A stretch of DNA of 64,000 nt from Haloterrigena sp. KLK7 (GCF_037914945.1 NZ_CP149787.1:620001-684000); one strand, 5' to 3'. Shown: positions 35,923 to 44,913, counted from the stretch's first letter. Notes: generated by a model not told the origin, from the sequence alone. A program made the numbers and translations.

Positions 35923-36720
35923 ATGACTACCACAGGCATTGACGCGCGACTCGACAGGATCGGTACAGACGACTCGTACGTGATCATCCCGATGGACCAC
36001 GGCATCACGATGGGCGCCGTACAGGGGCTGAAGGACATCGAATCGACCATCGACGGCGTGACCCGCGGCGGCGCGGACGCCGTCCTCACCCAGAAGGGGA
36101 TCGCCCCCCGCGTCCACGAGAACAAGAACGACAAGGGATACATCGTCCACCTCAACGGCTCGACGACGATCGGTCCCGACGAGCAAGACAAACGGATGAC
36201 CGGCACCGTCGAGGAGGCCGTCCGCGTCGGCGCCGACGCCGTCTCCTTCCACATCAACGTCGGCTCCGATCACGAACCCGACCAGATCGCCCAGCTCGCG
36301 GAGGTCACCGAAGACGCCCAGCGCTTCGGCATGCCGGTCCTCGCGATGGCCTACGCCCGCGGTCCGGGCGTCGACTCCGCGGACCCCGAGGCGCTCGGCC
36401 ACGCCGTCCGCCTCGCCGAGGAACTCGGCGCCGACATCGTCAAGACGGGCTACAGCGGCGACGCCGAGAGCTTCCAGCACGTCGTCGAGTCGACCCGCCT
36501 GCCGGTCATCATCGCCGGCGGCTCGAAGGGCACCGACCGCGAGACGATCGAGATGGTCCGCGGGACGATGGACGCCGGCGGCGCGGGCATCTCGATGGGC
36601 CGTTCGATCTTCCAGCACGAGGACCCAGAAGCCATCGCGACGGCCGTTTCGGGCGTCGTCCACGAGGATCTGTCGACCGAAGAGGCGCTCTCGAAGGCCG
36701 GGCTGGCCCTCGAGGCCTGA
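35923..36720 (+). CDS. aroA': 2-amino-3,7-dideoxy-D-threo-hept-6-ulosonate synthase (class I aldolase-like)
   Basis: 265 residues, Fba/DeoC-like barrel. IIPMDHGITMGAVQGL and VGADAVSFHINVGSD are family signatures, and the Schiff-base Lys is in DIVKTGYSGD. It performs the first step of the archaeal route to dehydroquinate, from 6-deoxy-5-ketofructose phosphate and aspartate semialdehyde. Placement right after trpCBA puts aromatic precursor supply under the same promoter. The partner dehydroquinate synthase II is not in this window. Confidence 0.93.
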   Translation: MTTTGIDARLDRIGTDDSYVIIPMDHGITMGAVQGLKDIESTIDGVTRGGADAVLTQKGIAPRVHENKNDKGYIVHLNGSTTIGPDEQDKRMTGTVEEAVRVGADAVSFHINVGSDHEPDQIAQLAEVTEDAQRFGMPVLAMAYARGPGVDSADPEALGHAVRLAEELGADIVKTGYSGDAESFQHVVESTRLPVIIAGGSKGTDRETIEMVRGTMDAGGAGISMGRSIFQHEDPEAIATAVSGVVHEDLSTEEALSKAGLALEA

Positions 36721-36902
36721 ACTGCGTCGGTCCCGCTCCCCACCGACTCGAGGCGATTCCGTTTCGATATCTGTTCGATAACCGGTGTAATCGACCCACA
36801 GCGGAGACTACAGTCGACGTGTACTGGATTTCGTGACGTACCGCGAGCCGTTCCAAGCGACTCGTCTCCGAGACCGACTGTCCGGCTATTTTTGATATGA
36901 GG

Positions 36903-36950
36903 CGGCTTGCAGCTGCCGGCCGCTTATCCGTCGGTGGCCGGTGCAAGCCG
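36903..36950 (+). other. Long stem-loop in the leader of the Nramp-like gene
   Basis: The 333-base gap 36721-37053 contains no gene. CGGCTTGCA (36903-36911) pairs with TGCAAGCCG (36942-36950); inside it CCGGCC (36916-36921) pairs with GGCCGG (36936-36941), with a 5' bulge of four bases and a 14-base loop. It lies just after a TATA-like CTATTTTTGATAT and ~100 bases before the ATG. It could be an RNA element or an operator. Confidence 0.6.
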
Positions 36951-37039
36951 AACCCACTCCCCCATCTTGGCGCATTGCTCTGTATGGAATCACGTTCCGC
37001 TGCGGTACCCCAGACAATCGCGCCGTCCGATCGGTATCC

Positions 37040-37046
37040 GGAGGTG
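37040..37046 (+). promoter_or_regulatory. Shine-Dalgarno sequence fixing the start of the Nramp-like gene
   Basis: GGAGGTG ends seven bases before the ATG at 37054, a good match to the 16S 3' end and unusual in a region of mostly leaderless genes. It selects MASETYRVGG over longer in-frame readings and agrees with a long 5' leader. Confidence 0.65.
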
Positions 37047-37053
37047 GTCGTCG

Positions 37054-38295
37054 ATGGCAAGTGAAACGTACCGTGTCGGCGGCGTGCAGGCGAAGGTCGC
37101 CGATCTCCTGGAAACGTACGGGCTCGGCGTGCTGTTCGCGGCGAACGTCTTCGGAGCGGGATCGGTCTACATTCTGGCCGACACCGGCGCGAACTTCGCG
37201 TTCGCGCTGCTGTGGGTGCTCCCACTGGCCTTCCTCATCGACATCGCCCTCCACGACATGTCGGCCCGACTGGCGGTCTCTCGGGAACCGCTGACCGACT
37301 ACATCGTCGACTACCTGCCCGGCGCCAGCGGTCGCGCCCTCATCGTCTTGATGGCCGCGATGAGCGCTCTCTGGTCGATCTCGAACTACGCGATCGCCGG
37401 CGCGGCGCTGGCGTGGCTCGTTCCGGGACTGGACAACGTCCTCATCGGCATCCTGCTGGCGGCCGGCGTCGGCGTCGCACTGGTGCAACTGCGGGTCTAC
37501 GAGCGCATCGAGGGCGCGATCGCCGCGATGGTGATCACCGTCTTCGCCTCCTACGGCCTGCTACTGGTCGGACTCGATATCCCCATCGGTGACGTCGCCG
37601 CCGGACTCGTTCCGGCACTGGTCAGCGATATCGGTTATCTCACGGCCGTCATCGCGCTGCTGGGGACGACCGTCTACTGGCCGAACTTCTTCATCCAGTC
37701 GAGCATGGGCCCGACCAAGGAGTGGACCGACGTCAACAGCTACCGGCGCGACAACGCCGCCGGGATCATGACCACGCTCACGATCGGCGCGTTCGTGATG
37801 ATCGTCTCGGCGATCACGCTGACCGAGGGGACGATGACGCTCACCGGCCCCGGCGAACCGCTGGCGGCGTCCCTCGGGCAGGGCGCGCTCTACGTCTTCC
37901 TGATCGCGGCGCTGCTCGCCAGCTTCAGTTCGGCGACCGGGACGCTGTTCGGCGCCGGCTACATGGTGCCACAGGCGCTCGGCCACCACACCGTCTTCGG
38001 CGACGCGCGGTTCCGCGCGACCGTCGTCGGCCTCATCGTCCTCTCGGCGCTGGCCGCGTTCTGGCTGCTGCTCAACACCGGCCTCACGCCCGTCCGGATG
38101 GCGATCATCATGCCCGCGATCAACGGGCTGATCGCCCTGCCGGTCACCGTCCTCGGACTCATCGGCGCCGTCAACCGGTACGGCGACGTCTCGAAGAAAG
38201 AGAACGTCGCCTTCGCGCTCGTCGCGCTCATCCTGTTGGTCGGCAGCGCCATGACGGCCGAGTCGCTCGCGACGACCCTCGCCGGCTGGCTCTAG
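37054..38295 (+). CDS. Nramp-superfamily transporter with substituted metal-binding motifs
   Basis: 413 residues, about eleven membrane helices. Overall pattern matches Nramp: TM1 region followed by FAFALLWVLPLAFL and ARLAVSREPLTDYI, TM6 region LLGTTVYWPNFFIQSS, and ATGTLFGAGYMVPQAL. The TM1 DPGN motif is GAGS here, and the TM6 MPH motif reads YWP. These residues bind Mn2+/Fe2+ in canonical Nramp. The Nramp-related magnesium transporters also lack the canonical set, so Mg2+ or another substrate is possible. It is a single gene with a long structured leader. Confidence 0.82.
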   Translation: MASETYRVGGVQAKVADLLETYGLGVLFAANVFGAGSVYILADTGANFAFALLWVLPLAFLIDIALHDMSARLAVSREPLTDYIVDYLPGASGRALIVLMAAMSALWSISNYAIAGAALAWLVPGLDNVLIGILLAAGVGVALVQLRVYERIEGAIAAMVITVFASYGLLLVGLDIPIGDVAAGLVPALVSDIGYLTAVIALLGTTVYWPNFFIQSSMGPTKEWTDVNSYRRDNAAGIMTTLTIGAFVMIVSAITLTEGTMTLTGPGEPLAASLGQGALYVFLIAALLASFSSATGTLFGAGYMVPQALGHHTVFGDARFRATVVGLIVLSALAAFWLLLNTGLTPVRMAIIMPAINGLIALPVTVLGLIGAVNRYGDVSKKENVAFALVALILLVGSAMTAESLATTLAGWL

Positions 38296-38336
38296 ACGGG
38301 CCGAGAACTTTTTCGGACGATCGCGTACCCGACGTC

Positions 38337-38927
38337 GTGACTCGAGCGACGGTTCGGACCCGCAGACTCGAGGAGACCGACACCGGCCACTACACCGAGT
38401 TCCTGTCCGACGACGGCGAGAACGACGAGGTACTGGTCTGTGCCGCCCACGGCGGCCAGGTCGAGCCCTGGACTGCAGAACAGGCGATCGACCTGAGCGC
38501 CCGGCTCCCGAACGCCAGCTGCTGGGCCTGTCTGGGTTTCGACGACCGGCGGCAGCCGTTCGAGCTGTGGCACCCGCCCTCGAGCGCCTTCTCCCCCGAG
38601 GAGTACCCGCTGCTCGGCGAGATCGCCGACCGCGGGTTCGAGACGGTCGTCAGCTTCCACGGCCTCGGCGACGATCGCGTGCTCGTCGGCGGCGCCACCG
38701 ACGCCGAGACGAAACGACGCGTCAGCGACCGCCTCGGGACGGCGGTCTCCGATCCCGTCGAACCGGTCTCGTCGGGGCCGTACGCCGGCGTCAGTCCGAA
38801 CAACTTCGTCAACTGGCTCTCGCGGGACGGCGCCCTGCAACTCGAGCAGAGCCGGGCCGTCCGCGACGACGAGCGCGAGGCCGTCGTCGCCGCGCTCGAG
38901 GCCCTCCGGGACGACGGCGTGCTCTGA
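38337..38927 (+). CDS. Poly-gamma-glutamate hydrolase family protein
   Basis: 196 residues, GTG start. VLVCAAHGGQVEPWT is the conserved zinc-binding H-G-G-x-x-E motif of the phage PghP/PGA_hydrolase family, and a second His occurs in TVVSFHGLGD. The family cleaves gamma-glutamyl bonds of poly-gamma-glutamate. No signal peptide is present, so it may act inside the cell or after lysis. Some haloarchaea make PGA capsules. It lies 41 bases after the Nramp-like gene, on the same strand. Confidence 0.8.
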   Translation: MTRATVRTRRLEETDTGHYTEFLSDDGENDEVLVCAAHGGQVEPWTAEQAIDLSARLPNASCWACLGFDDRRQPFELWHPPSSAFSPEEYPLLGEIADRGFETVVSFHGLGDDRVLVGGATDAETKRRVSDRLGTAVSDPVEPVSSGPYAGVSPNNFVNWLSRDGALQLEQSRAVRDDEREAVVAALEALRDDGVL

Positions 38928-39139
38928 CGTTCGCAGGGACGAGTTACCGGATCGGGAGCGGTATCAGTAGTCGGTACCCGGGCTCGTTACTCGGAGTTGG
39001 CCGTGAAAACGGCGCCCAGTACGGGCGACGTAGATACCGAAGCGACGAGCGAGTTATCTGGAAGATCGCAGAAACTGCGTGCCGAATACAGCGGATGGAT
39101 CGATCAACCGGGCGACCCGGTCGGTATCGAGCCGAGTAG

Positions 39140-39967
39140 TTACGACCCCGCCGCGTCCGCCACCCAGTCCGGTTTCTCGACGTCAGTGCTCCCCACGTCG
39201 GACAGGGTGTACGCCCGCGAAAACTTCAACCGAGTACGGCGTTCGGGAGGTTTCTCGAACGTGTACTCGTAGTGGCGGATGACGCCGTCTTCATCGAGCA
39301 GGAGCGTCGCGGAGAACTCCTCGAAGTTCGAGCTCGCGTTCTCGCCCCCCGCCCACCGGTCGGGCAGCGCGTCGACGCCGGTGGCCTCGTACCGCATCAC
39401 CGGAACGCCCTGGAACCACTCGACGCCCTCGCGCTCGTAGGTGGCGTTAATCGCAGCGAAATCGTACCCGGGGTCGCTGTCGTTGTTGAACCATCCATTC
39501 CAGAGATAATACTCGCCCGATTCGTTGAACACCGACACTCGGGAGAGTTCCCTCACCTCCGTCCAGTCGTTCTCCCGTGACAGCACGTACTCCGCACTTC
39601 CGTTCGAGTAGGTGGAACCGTTCCCCGAAAAGTAGCCGGTGGTGTGTTCGAGGTACTGGGAGGCGTCGGGCTCGACGAGAGTCCGGCTCGTATCGTTCAT
39701 GTGGCTAAAATCACCCTCTCTGCCTGGGAGACTTCGGTCTGTCCGGTTTTGCTGGAACGTGAGCGTGAAACTCGTGTTCCCCATCTCGGTCGCGTGGGTG
39801 TCGAACACCGACGGACCGATCTCCGACGCGTTCGGGAACTCGTTGGGGGACACGTCAGGGGGCGTGTCGGGCGACGACTGGTTCTCACTCGCGTTCGGAA
39901 GCCCAACACACCCCGCGAGGACCAGCAGGGCGACAACGGCGATCACTGAGAGCGGAGACGTACGCAT
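39140..39967 (-). CDS. Haloarchaeal lipoprotein, DUF7537-like
   Basis: 275 residues. A short Sec-type signal ends in the lipobox LAGCVG (Cys ~20). This is followed by an Asn/Ser/Pro-rich linker and a beta-rich domain with LolA/LppX-like texture (FTLTFQQNRTD, EYVLSRENDWTEV, GVPVMRYEATGVDALP). N-x-S/T sequons are frequent, so glycosylation is likely at the cell surface. A TATA-like TTTAATTATAAT lies ~25 bases before the ATG. Function unknown; lipid or ligand carriage is a guess from fold texture. Confidence 0.8.
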   Translation of the reverse strand: MRTSPLSVIAVVALLVLAGCVGLPNASENQSSPDTPPDVSPNEFPNASEIGPSVFDTHATEMGNTSFTLTFQQNRTDRSLPGREGDFSHMNDTSRTLVEPDASQYLEHTTGYFSGNGSTYSNGSAEYVLSRENDWTEVRELSRVSVFNESGEYYLWNGWFNNDSDPGYDFAAINATYEREGVEWFQGVPVMRYEATGVDALPDRWAGGENASSNFEEFSATLLLDEDGVIRHYEYTFEKPPERRTRLKFSRAYTLSDVGSTDVEKPDWVADAAGS

Positions 39968-40070
39968 AGGAAACTATTCAATCCTATTATAATTAAATCT
40001 ATGGATGATTCAGCGGTCAGAGAGGATCGTTGCCACCGTAACCCGGTGTCGTGGCTCTCAGGAGCTACTG

Positions 40071-41060
40071 TTACGCGGAGCGCTCTGCGCCGATTCCGAG
40101 CGGATCCGCCTCGATCAGGGCCTCGACGATCGCGCTCCCGACGCGGGCGGCGTTGTCGATCGCCAGTGCCAGACTCGCCGGGTCGCCGTCGAAGCTCTCG
40201 GCGACGGACTCGCCGGGGGCCGGACGGTCGTAGTTCGAGACGGCCCGCACGCTCAGGTAGCGATCCCCGAGATCGAACCGCTCGAGGGCGGTCGCCGTCG
40301 CAGCGTCTTCCATCTGGGTCGTCACGTACGGGCCGACGCCGTACTCGTCGCAGAGCCACGCGACCTCCCGCGCGTAGCGGGGCCCGTGCCAGAACTCGTC
40401 GCCGCAGACGGTCGTTCCGCGCTCGATCGTCGGCCCCGAATCGGGCGCCGCGGGATACGTCCGCTGGTACGCTCGAGCGTCGTCGTCTTCGAGCAAGTCG
40501 ACGTCGCCGGCGGCCGCGAGTGCGCGCTCGACGAGGGCGTCCTCGAGTCGGTGGACGTAGTCCCGCGGACGGTAGGCCAGCAGATCGATCGGGCGTTCGC
40601 GTTCGTCAGCCGAGTCCCCGATTTCGCCGGTGTCGTTCCCGTCCGTGTCCCCGTTCCCGTGATCCCACCGGTGTTTCCGGTCCCAGTCGACGACCGCGTC
40701 CGCGATTGCGACCGAACCCAGCGCGGTAGTGTTGGGCGACGACCCCGCGATGCCACAGGAGACGACGTAGGCCGACTCGAGGTCGATGCCTGGCGCCGCG
40801 AGCAGGGCGGTGACGGTCGTCGCCGCGTCGCTCTTGCCGATGCCGGTGGTCGTGACGGCGATTCCCGCGTCGGTCAGGTAGACCGGCGTCTCGGCGCCCG
40901 GAACCTCGAGGGCGTCGGTGATCTCGTAGCGCTCGAGCCATGGTCGGCGCTCGTCGAGCGGGTCCTCGAACGCTGCAGTGAGGACGAGCGCAGCGGGGAC
41001 GACGGGGTCGTCCGGGTCCGGACTGCGAGCGATCGAGAGCGCGTTATCGCTGGCGGCCAT
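40071..41060 (-). CDS. Purine nucleoside permease (NUP)-family protein
   Basis: 329 residues. The NUP family pattern is clear: AVTTTGIGKSDAATTVTALL, YVVSCGIAGSSPNTTALGSVAIA, VVDWDRKH and TQMEDAATATALERF. Despite its name this family has the fold of nucleoside phosphorylases, and the E-D in QMEDAA resembles the nucleoside-binding site. Archaeal members lack a signal peptide, as here. A ~20-residue acidic insertion (GNGDTDGNDTGEIGD) is a halophilic surface loop. The start at 41060 (MAASDNAL) is favoured over an ATG seven codons upstream. Confidence 0.85.
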   Translation of the reverse strand: MAASDNALSIARSPDPDDPVVPAALVLTAAFEDPLDERRPWLERYEITDALEVPGAETPVYLTDAGIAVTTTGIGKSDAATTVTALLAAPGIDLESAYVVSCGIAGSSPNTTALGSVAIADAVVDWDRKHRWDHGNGDTDGNDTGEIGDSADERERPIDLLAYRPRDYVHRLEDALVERALAAAGDVDLLEDDDARAYQRTYPAAPDSGPTIERGTTVCGDEFWHGPRYAREVAWLCDEYGVGPYVTTQMEDAATATALERFDLGDRYLSVRAVSNYDRPAPGESVAESFDGDPASLALAIDNAARVGSAIVEALIEADPLGIGAERSA

Positions 41061-41394
41061 GGGTGGTCCTCGCCGAAGCAAACGGTCCGTTCAGTTGCAC
41101 GGCTACCGAGTAACGCGTCTCCGCGAGACGATAAATCATTTCGACTCGGTATTCGTCCTCGATAGCGAGCTGACCGTACGGCGTAGATCAGTTCTCCTGC
41201 GCTGTCCCGGATATAATCTGGCAGTATGGGCATTTATTCACGATTCTATGAGCGGTATAAGCACCTATCACAGGGCGATACCGGAATGGAAGTAAATCAC
41301 TGATTTTTACCGAGGGATACGTAGAACATTACCAGCAGAATAGTTAGGACGCAATCGGATACTTATAAGTCTTCTAGGAGGTACTGACCATGGT
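41061..41394. other. Intergenic region between divergent genes
   Basis: 334 bases without a gene. It becomes AT-rich toward 41395. ACTTATAAGT at 41361-41370 is a palindromic TATA-like element, and TAGGAGGT at 41375-41382 a Shine-Dalgarno sequence for the lipoprotein gene at 41395. Another AT-rich block, GGATATAATCT near 41211, could serve either direction. Nothing else is recognised. Confidence 0.5.
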
Positions 41395-43242
41395 ATGGGG
41401 AATCAAGGCATACGTGACGACCTTCGAAACGTCAGTAGACGTCGATTTGTAGCGGCGTTGAGCGTCGCGACGGGGAGCGTTCTCGCAGGCTGTTCGGACG
41501 GGAGCGTCGAAGGGCAGTCGGAACCGAACGATCCTCCCGAACCGGGCGATCGGATCACAGACGCACGTCGTATCGGCCCGCGCGACGTCAGCGACTTCGG
41601 ATACAAGGATCTGTGGGGATACCGAAAGCGACAGGCCGTCGAAACGGTGCTCGCAGATCCAGCGGTGAACGATGTAGCGAGCGAGTGGGTGGCGTCGTTC
41701 GAAGCCTACGATCCGCTAACCAATGATCTCGATGCCATCAGCGTCCAGGGGACGACCGGAATGAGTGTCGATGGTAGCCGCGAATCCGGGGAGTTCGAGG
41801 TCACAGCGGAGCAACGGCAGGTCGCTTACGGTCTCGTCGATCGGCACACGGAGGAGCTACGGGCACTCCACATCACCGATCCAATCGATGTAACGTGGAA
41901 CCGCGACTATCCGGACGAAGAGGGGCGTCGACGCCACGAGTACGTCCTCGATCACGACGAGGTCTGGCAACACCTCGAGGGGAATGACTGGTATCCCATG
42001 GAGAAGGCCGCGGAGATCATCACCGCGTACGGCGACTACGCCCACGGGGAGGTCTCGCCCGCGATGTACTACGTGATGCAGGACGGCGAACTCAACGTCG
42101 TAAGCACGTTCATCAACGTCGCGGGCGACGATATCGAACTCCTGGACGTGGTCCTCGTCGAGGATTTCGCCGAACATCCACCGCAGCAACTCGCGAGAGA
42201 GATGAATCCGGACGGCGAAACGGTTCTCGGCAGCGTCCCAGAACCGCCGATGCTGCAGCGGCCGCAGATCACTGCACCGGAAGGATACCACCGCGTCGAA
42301 AGCGTCGACGAAGTCATCGAGGACGCGGGGTGGTCCGTCGAGTGGTCGGGTCCGCGAACCGTCGGTGCGGAGGTCAGTGCGACCTACAACGGCAAACCGG
42401 CGTTCGAGTACATCGCTCCGGTGAGCACGTCGACCGGCTACGCCCTTCCGGAGCGGAACGGCCGCAACACCCGCGAGTTCATGTTTCCCGACGACGAGCC
42501 CGTCTTCAGCGGGGAACTGCTGTACTGGGACATCCACAGCAACGACTTCGGTGGACCCGGTGTGCTCGGGACGACCGAGTATCCGGAGACCCCCGAGCAC
42601 CCGCGCGGGTTCCGACTTCGGACGCACTTCCACACGGGTGCGGTCCCGAACGCCCGTGACTTCCACTCCGGACATCGGTTCGCCCCGTACAACTACTACA
42701 TCAACTACGACTTCTACGAGGACGGCGTCTTCATGCCGGTCTGGCAGCGTCAGGGCCCCGGCTACGTGACGGAGTTCCAGACCTACCGCGACGTGGAGTA
42801 CGGCGGACCGACGATCTTCTACGTCTCGAAGTGGGTAACCCGACCGACTCCCGGAACGACGGACGGCGTCGAGACACAGATTTTCGACGGGAGCGAGTGG
42901 ACCACGCCGGAGACGGAATTCTACCTCACGGGCGACGAGGAGACGCTGGTCCGGTTCCGGAACCCCGACGGCCCCGAGAGCATCACCCTCGCGCTCGACG
43001 ATCTCAAGGAAGTCGTCGTCGTCCGCCCCAAGGAAGGCGAGATCGGCGAAGCCATCCGCGCCCTCGATCCGGAAGCCGAGTTCGAGTTCTACCATCCCGC
43101 CCAGTACGTCGACGACGAACTCATCCAGGGCGAGGAGGTCTTCGCCTGGCTGCTGATGGAAGGCCGACCGGACGAGGTGCCCCATCCGTCGGGAATAACC
43201 ACGTACACGAGGCTCGGCGAGTTCACGCTCAGAGGCTATTGA
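41395..43242 (+). CDS. Large Tat lipoprotein with a copper-amine-oxidase-like C-terminal half
   Basis: 615 residues. The Tat lipoprotein signal contains VSRRRFVAALSVATG and lipobox VLAGC. Residues ~290-520 resemble the catalytic beta-sandwich of copper amine oxidases: ITAPEGYHRV, GWSVEWSGPRTVGAEVSATY, then APYNYYINYDFYEDGVF, which lines up with the strand GNYDYxFxWxFxxDG that carries the topaquinone Tyr. The Tyr is kept, but the following D/E is Asn and the HxH copper ligands ~50 residues later are missing. Amine oxidase activity is therefore doubtful. It acts outside the membrane. No partner gene adjoins. Confidence 0.75.
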   Translation: MGNQGIRDDLRNVSRRRFVAALSVATGSVLAGCSDGSVEGQSEPNDPPEPGDRITDARRIGPRDVSDFGYKDLWGYRKRQAVETVLADPAVNDVASEWVASFEAYDPLTNDLDAISVQGTTGMSVDGSRESGEFEVTAEQRQVAYGLVDRHTEELRALHITDPIDVTWNRDYPDEEGRRRHEYVLDHDEVWQHLEGNDWYPMEKAAEIITAYGDYAHGEVSPAMYYVMQDGELNVVSTFINVAGDDIELLDVVLVEDFAEHPPQQLAREMNPDGETVLGSVPEPPMLQRPQITAPEGYHRVESVDEVIEDAGWSVEWSGPRTVGAEVSATYNGKPAFEYIAPVSTSTGYALPERNGRNTREFMFPDDEPVFSGELLYWDIHSNDFGGPGVLGTTEYPETPEHPRGFRLRTHFHTGAVPNARDFHSGHRFAPYNYYINYDFYEDGVFMPVWQRQGPGYVTEFQTYRDVEYGGPTIFYVSKWVTRPTPGTTDGVETQIFDGSEWTTPETEFYLTGDEETLVRFRNPDGPESITLALDDLKEVVVVRPKEGEIGEAIRALDPEAEFEFYHPAQYVDDELIQGEEVFAWLLMEGRPDEVPHPSGITTYTRLGEFTLRGY

Positions 43243-43418
43243 CTGGAACACTCCGGTCCAATCACGATCGGGTCTTCCCGATCACGCTTCGGCCAAACCG
43301 CTTCGCATGATTTGAGTAGCGCGTCCATCGTTTCGTGTCTGAAAACCGGCTCTTCCAGAAGCGGTACTCGAACGTCAATTCGCGCCCATTCCGCTCGATG
43401 TAGCGCGTTACGCATCAC
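43236..43418 (-). pseudogene. Possible remnant of a haloarchaeal HTH/nucleotidyltransferase-type gene
   Basis: A 60-codon frame contains RIDVRVPLLEEPVFRHETMD, which resembles from memory the N-terminus of haloarchaeal winged-helix plus nucleotidyltransferase (MNT-like) proteins. The reading continues only a few tens of residues before losing similarity, in a 268-base intergenic gap with no promoter. It overlaps the end of the previous gene by seven bases. A weak call. Confidence 0.22.
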
Positions 43419-43510
43419 CTCGATTCGAGTGAGGAATCGCCGAAATTCTCACTTCATTGCGCTCGAGTTCGATCGAAACACTCTCGAGATCCGCCTTCGT
43501 TCGTCGGTCC

Positions 43511-44083
43511 GTGACCGACGAGGACGACCTCACGGTCGACGACGAAATCGTCGCCCGCGCCCGCATCCACGCCCGCGAGGTCCTCGCGTCCCACGACCTC
43601 GAGATCGACCGCGACGCCCTCGAGTGGGACGTCTCGACGCGCGCCCGTCGACGCGCGGGCGCCTGTCGATGGGACGCCGACAGCGAGGTGGCGACGATCG
43701 TGCTCACGCGGGCGGCCTACCGGCAGTACGACTGGGAGACGTTCGCCGGCGTCGTCAGACACGAACTCGTCCACGCCTGGGAGTTCCAGCGGTTCGGCGA
43801 GTCGGGGCACGGGTCGCGATTCCGAGAGCAGGCGGCGCGACTCGAGGCGCCGCGCCACTGCGAGTCGTTTTCGGACCCCCGGTACGTCCTCCGCTGTCGC
43901 AGCGCCGACTGCGACTGGGAGGCGCGGCGCCACCGCGCCTCGAGGCCCGTGAAGGCGCCCGATCGGTACCGGTGTGGCGCCTGCGGTGAGGCCTACGAGG
44001 TCGAACACGCGGAGAGCGGACGGACGTGGACGACCGCGAGCGAGTTCGGCGGCGCGAAGGCGGCGCTCGGTTCCGAGTGGTGA
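43511..44083 (+). CDS. SprT-like metalloprotease with zinc ribbon
   Basis: 190 residues, GTG start. RHELVHAWEFQRFG is the HExxH zinc-protease motif of SprT/Spartan, and a third ligand His is likely in GHGSRFREQA. A C-terminal four-Cys zinc ribbon follows (CRSADC ... CGAC). Eukaryotic Spartan removes DNA-protein crosslinks; that role in archaea is inferred. An in-frame TTG at 43457 is less likely because the added residues are not conserved-looking. It stands alone. Confidence 0.85.
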   Translation: MTDEDDLTVDDEIVARARIHAREVLASHDLEIDRDALEWDVSTRARRRAGACRWDADSEVATIVLTRAAYRQYDWETFAGVVRHELVHAWEFQRFGESGHGSRFREQAARLEAPRHCESFSDPRYVLRCRSADCDWEARRHRASRPVKAPDRYRCGACGEAYEVEHAESGRTWTTASEFGGAKAALGSEW

Positions 44084-44208
44084 GTCGCAGCCGGCTCGCG
44101 GCGAGCGACGGGCGACGATCAGCAGTCGGCGGTCCCGAACCGAAACCCGATCCCGAACCGCGAGACGGCCACGGAACACTTATTCGACTTCCGGTGTCTC
44201 TTTCGAGT

Positions 44209-44745
44209 ATGGGCATACTCGAGTTGATGCTGGGCGAATCGGGCCCCGGCGAGAGCGGCGTGGAGGGTCGATCGTACAAACTGCCGAAGGAGAACCACGA
44301 CTTCGTCTACCCCGTCGCCGTCCGCCGGTCGGAGATCGAGGCGTTTCGCGAGTTGCTCGCGGCCGACGCCGACGCGCCGTCGGCCGCCGACGACGCCGAG
44401 GAACTCGAGGCGGCCTTCGATCAGGTCCTCGGCGAGACCGATATCGACGCGGAGGAGTTGGCCGAGCGACAGCGGAAACCCCGACTCGAGACGGAGGCGA
44501 TCATCGACCACTGGGACGAGCAACTGAGCGAGGAGATCGGCGTCGTCTACGCCCGACAGGGAACCTATCCGACGCTGCTCTCGTTCGTCAAGCGCTGCAA
44601 ACAGCGCGACGAGGACGGTACCGACCCCTTCGAACTGCCCGAGAGCGTCTCCGACGGCACTGCCTTCCTCGGCCGACTCGAGACCGCGACGAACGAACAG
44701 TATCGGGCCGTCGTCCACACGGATCTGTTGCCGTCGAGCGCGTAA
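44209..44745 (+). CDS. Uncharacterised haloarchaeal protein
   Basis: 178 residues, acidic and soluble, with no signal or membrane segment. The N-terminus MGILELMLGESGPGESG is followed by a domain with YKLPKENHDFVYPVAV, and a C-terminal part with IGVVYARQGTYPTLLSFV. No family recognised. ATG at 44209 is the first start after an AT-rich block (CACTTATTCGACTT). It lies downstream of the SprT gene and 168 bases before pyk. Confidence 0.7.
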   Translation: MGILELMLGESGPGESGVEGRSYKLPKENHDFVYPVAVRRSEIEAFRELLAADADAPSAADDAEELEAAFDQVLGETDIDAEELAERQRKPRLETEAIIDHWDEQLSEEIGVVYARQGTYPTLLSFVKRCKQRDEDGTDPFELPESVSDGTAFLGRLETATNEQYRAVVHTDLLPSSA

Positions 44746-44913
44746 CGGCCTCGACGGCGTCGCCGATCGCCACCGTCTGCGCCGACGGCCAGTGTCGACG
44801 GCGTCCGCTCGACGAGCGGAACCCGATTCGCGCGGCACGGGACGGCACAACGGGAACTCGAGTCCGAGTTCCCTACCCCACCCTTTTTGGCCGTACTCCC
44901 GCAACGTCGATCC

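Noticed and set aside
34825-36663. 612-codon minus-strand frame opposite trpA and aroA'
   Set aside because: Antisense to two recognised enzymes; no motif, no promoter.
36903-37053. Known riboswitch class (cobalamin, TPP, Mn) in the Nramp-like leader
   Set aside because: None of the conserved core words of these classes is present; only the generic stem can be supported.
39001-39282. Small plus-strand frames near 39.0-39.3 kb
   Set aside because: Antisense to, or immediately beyond, the lipoprotein gene; no start signal and no recognisable protein.
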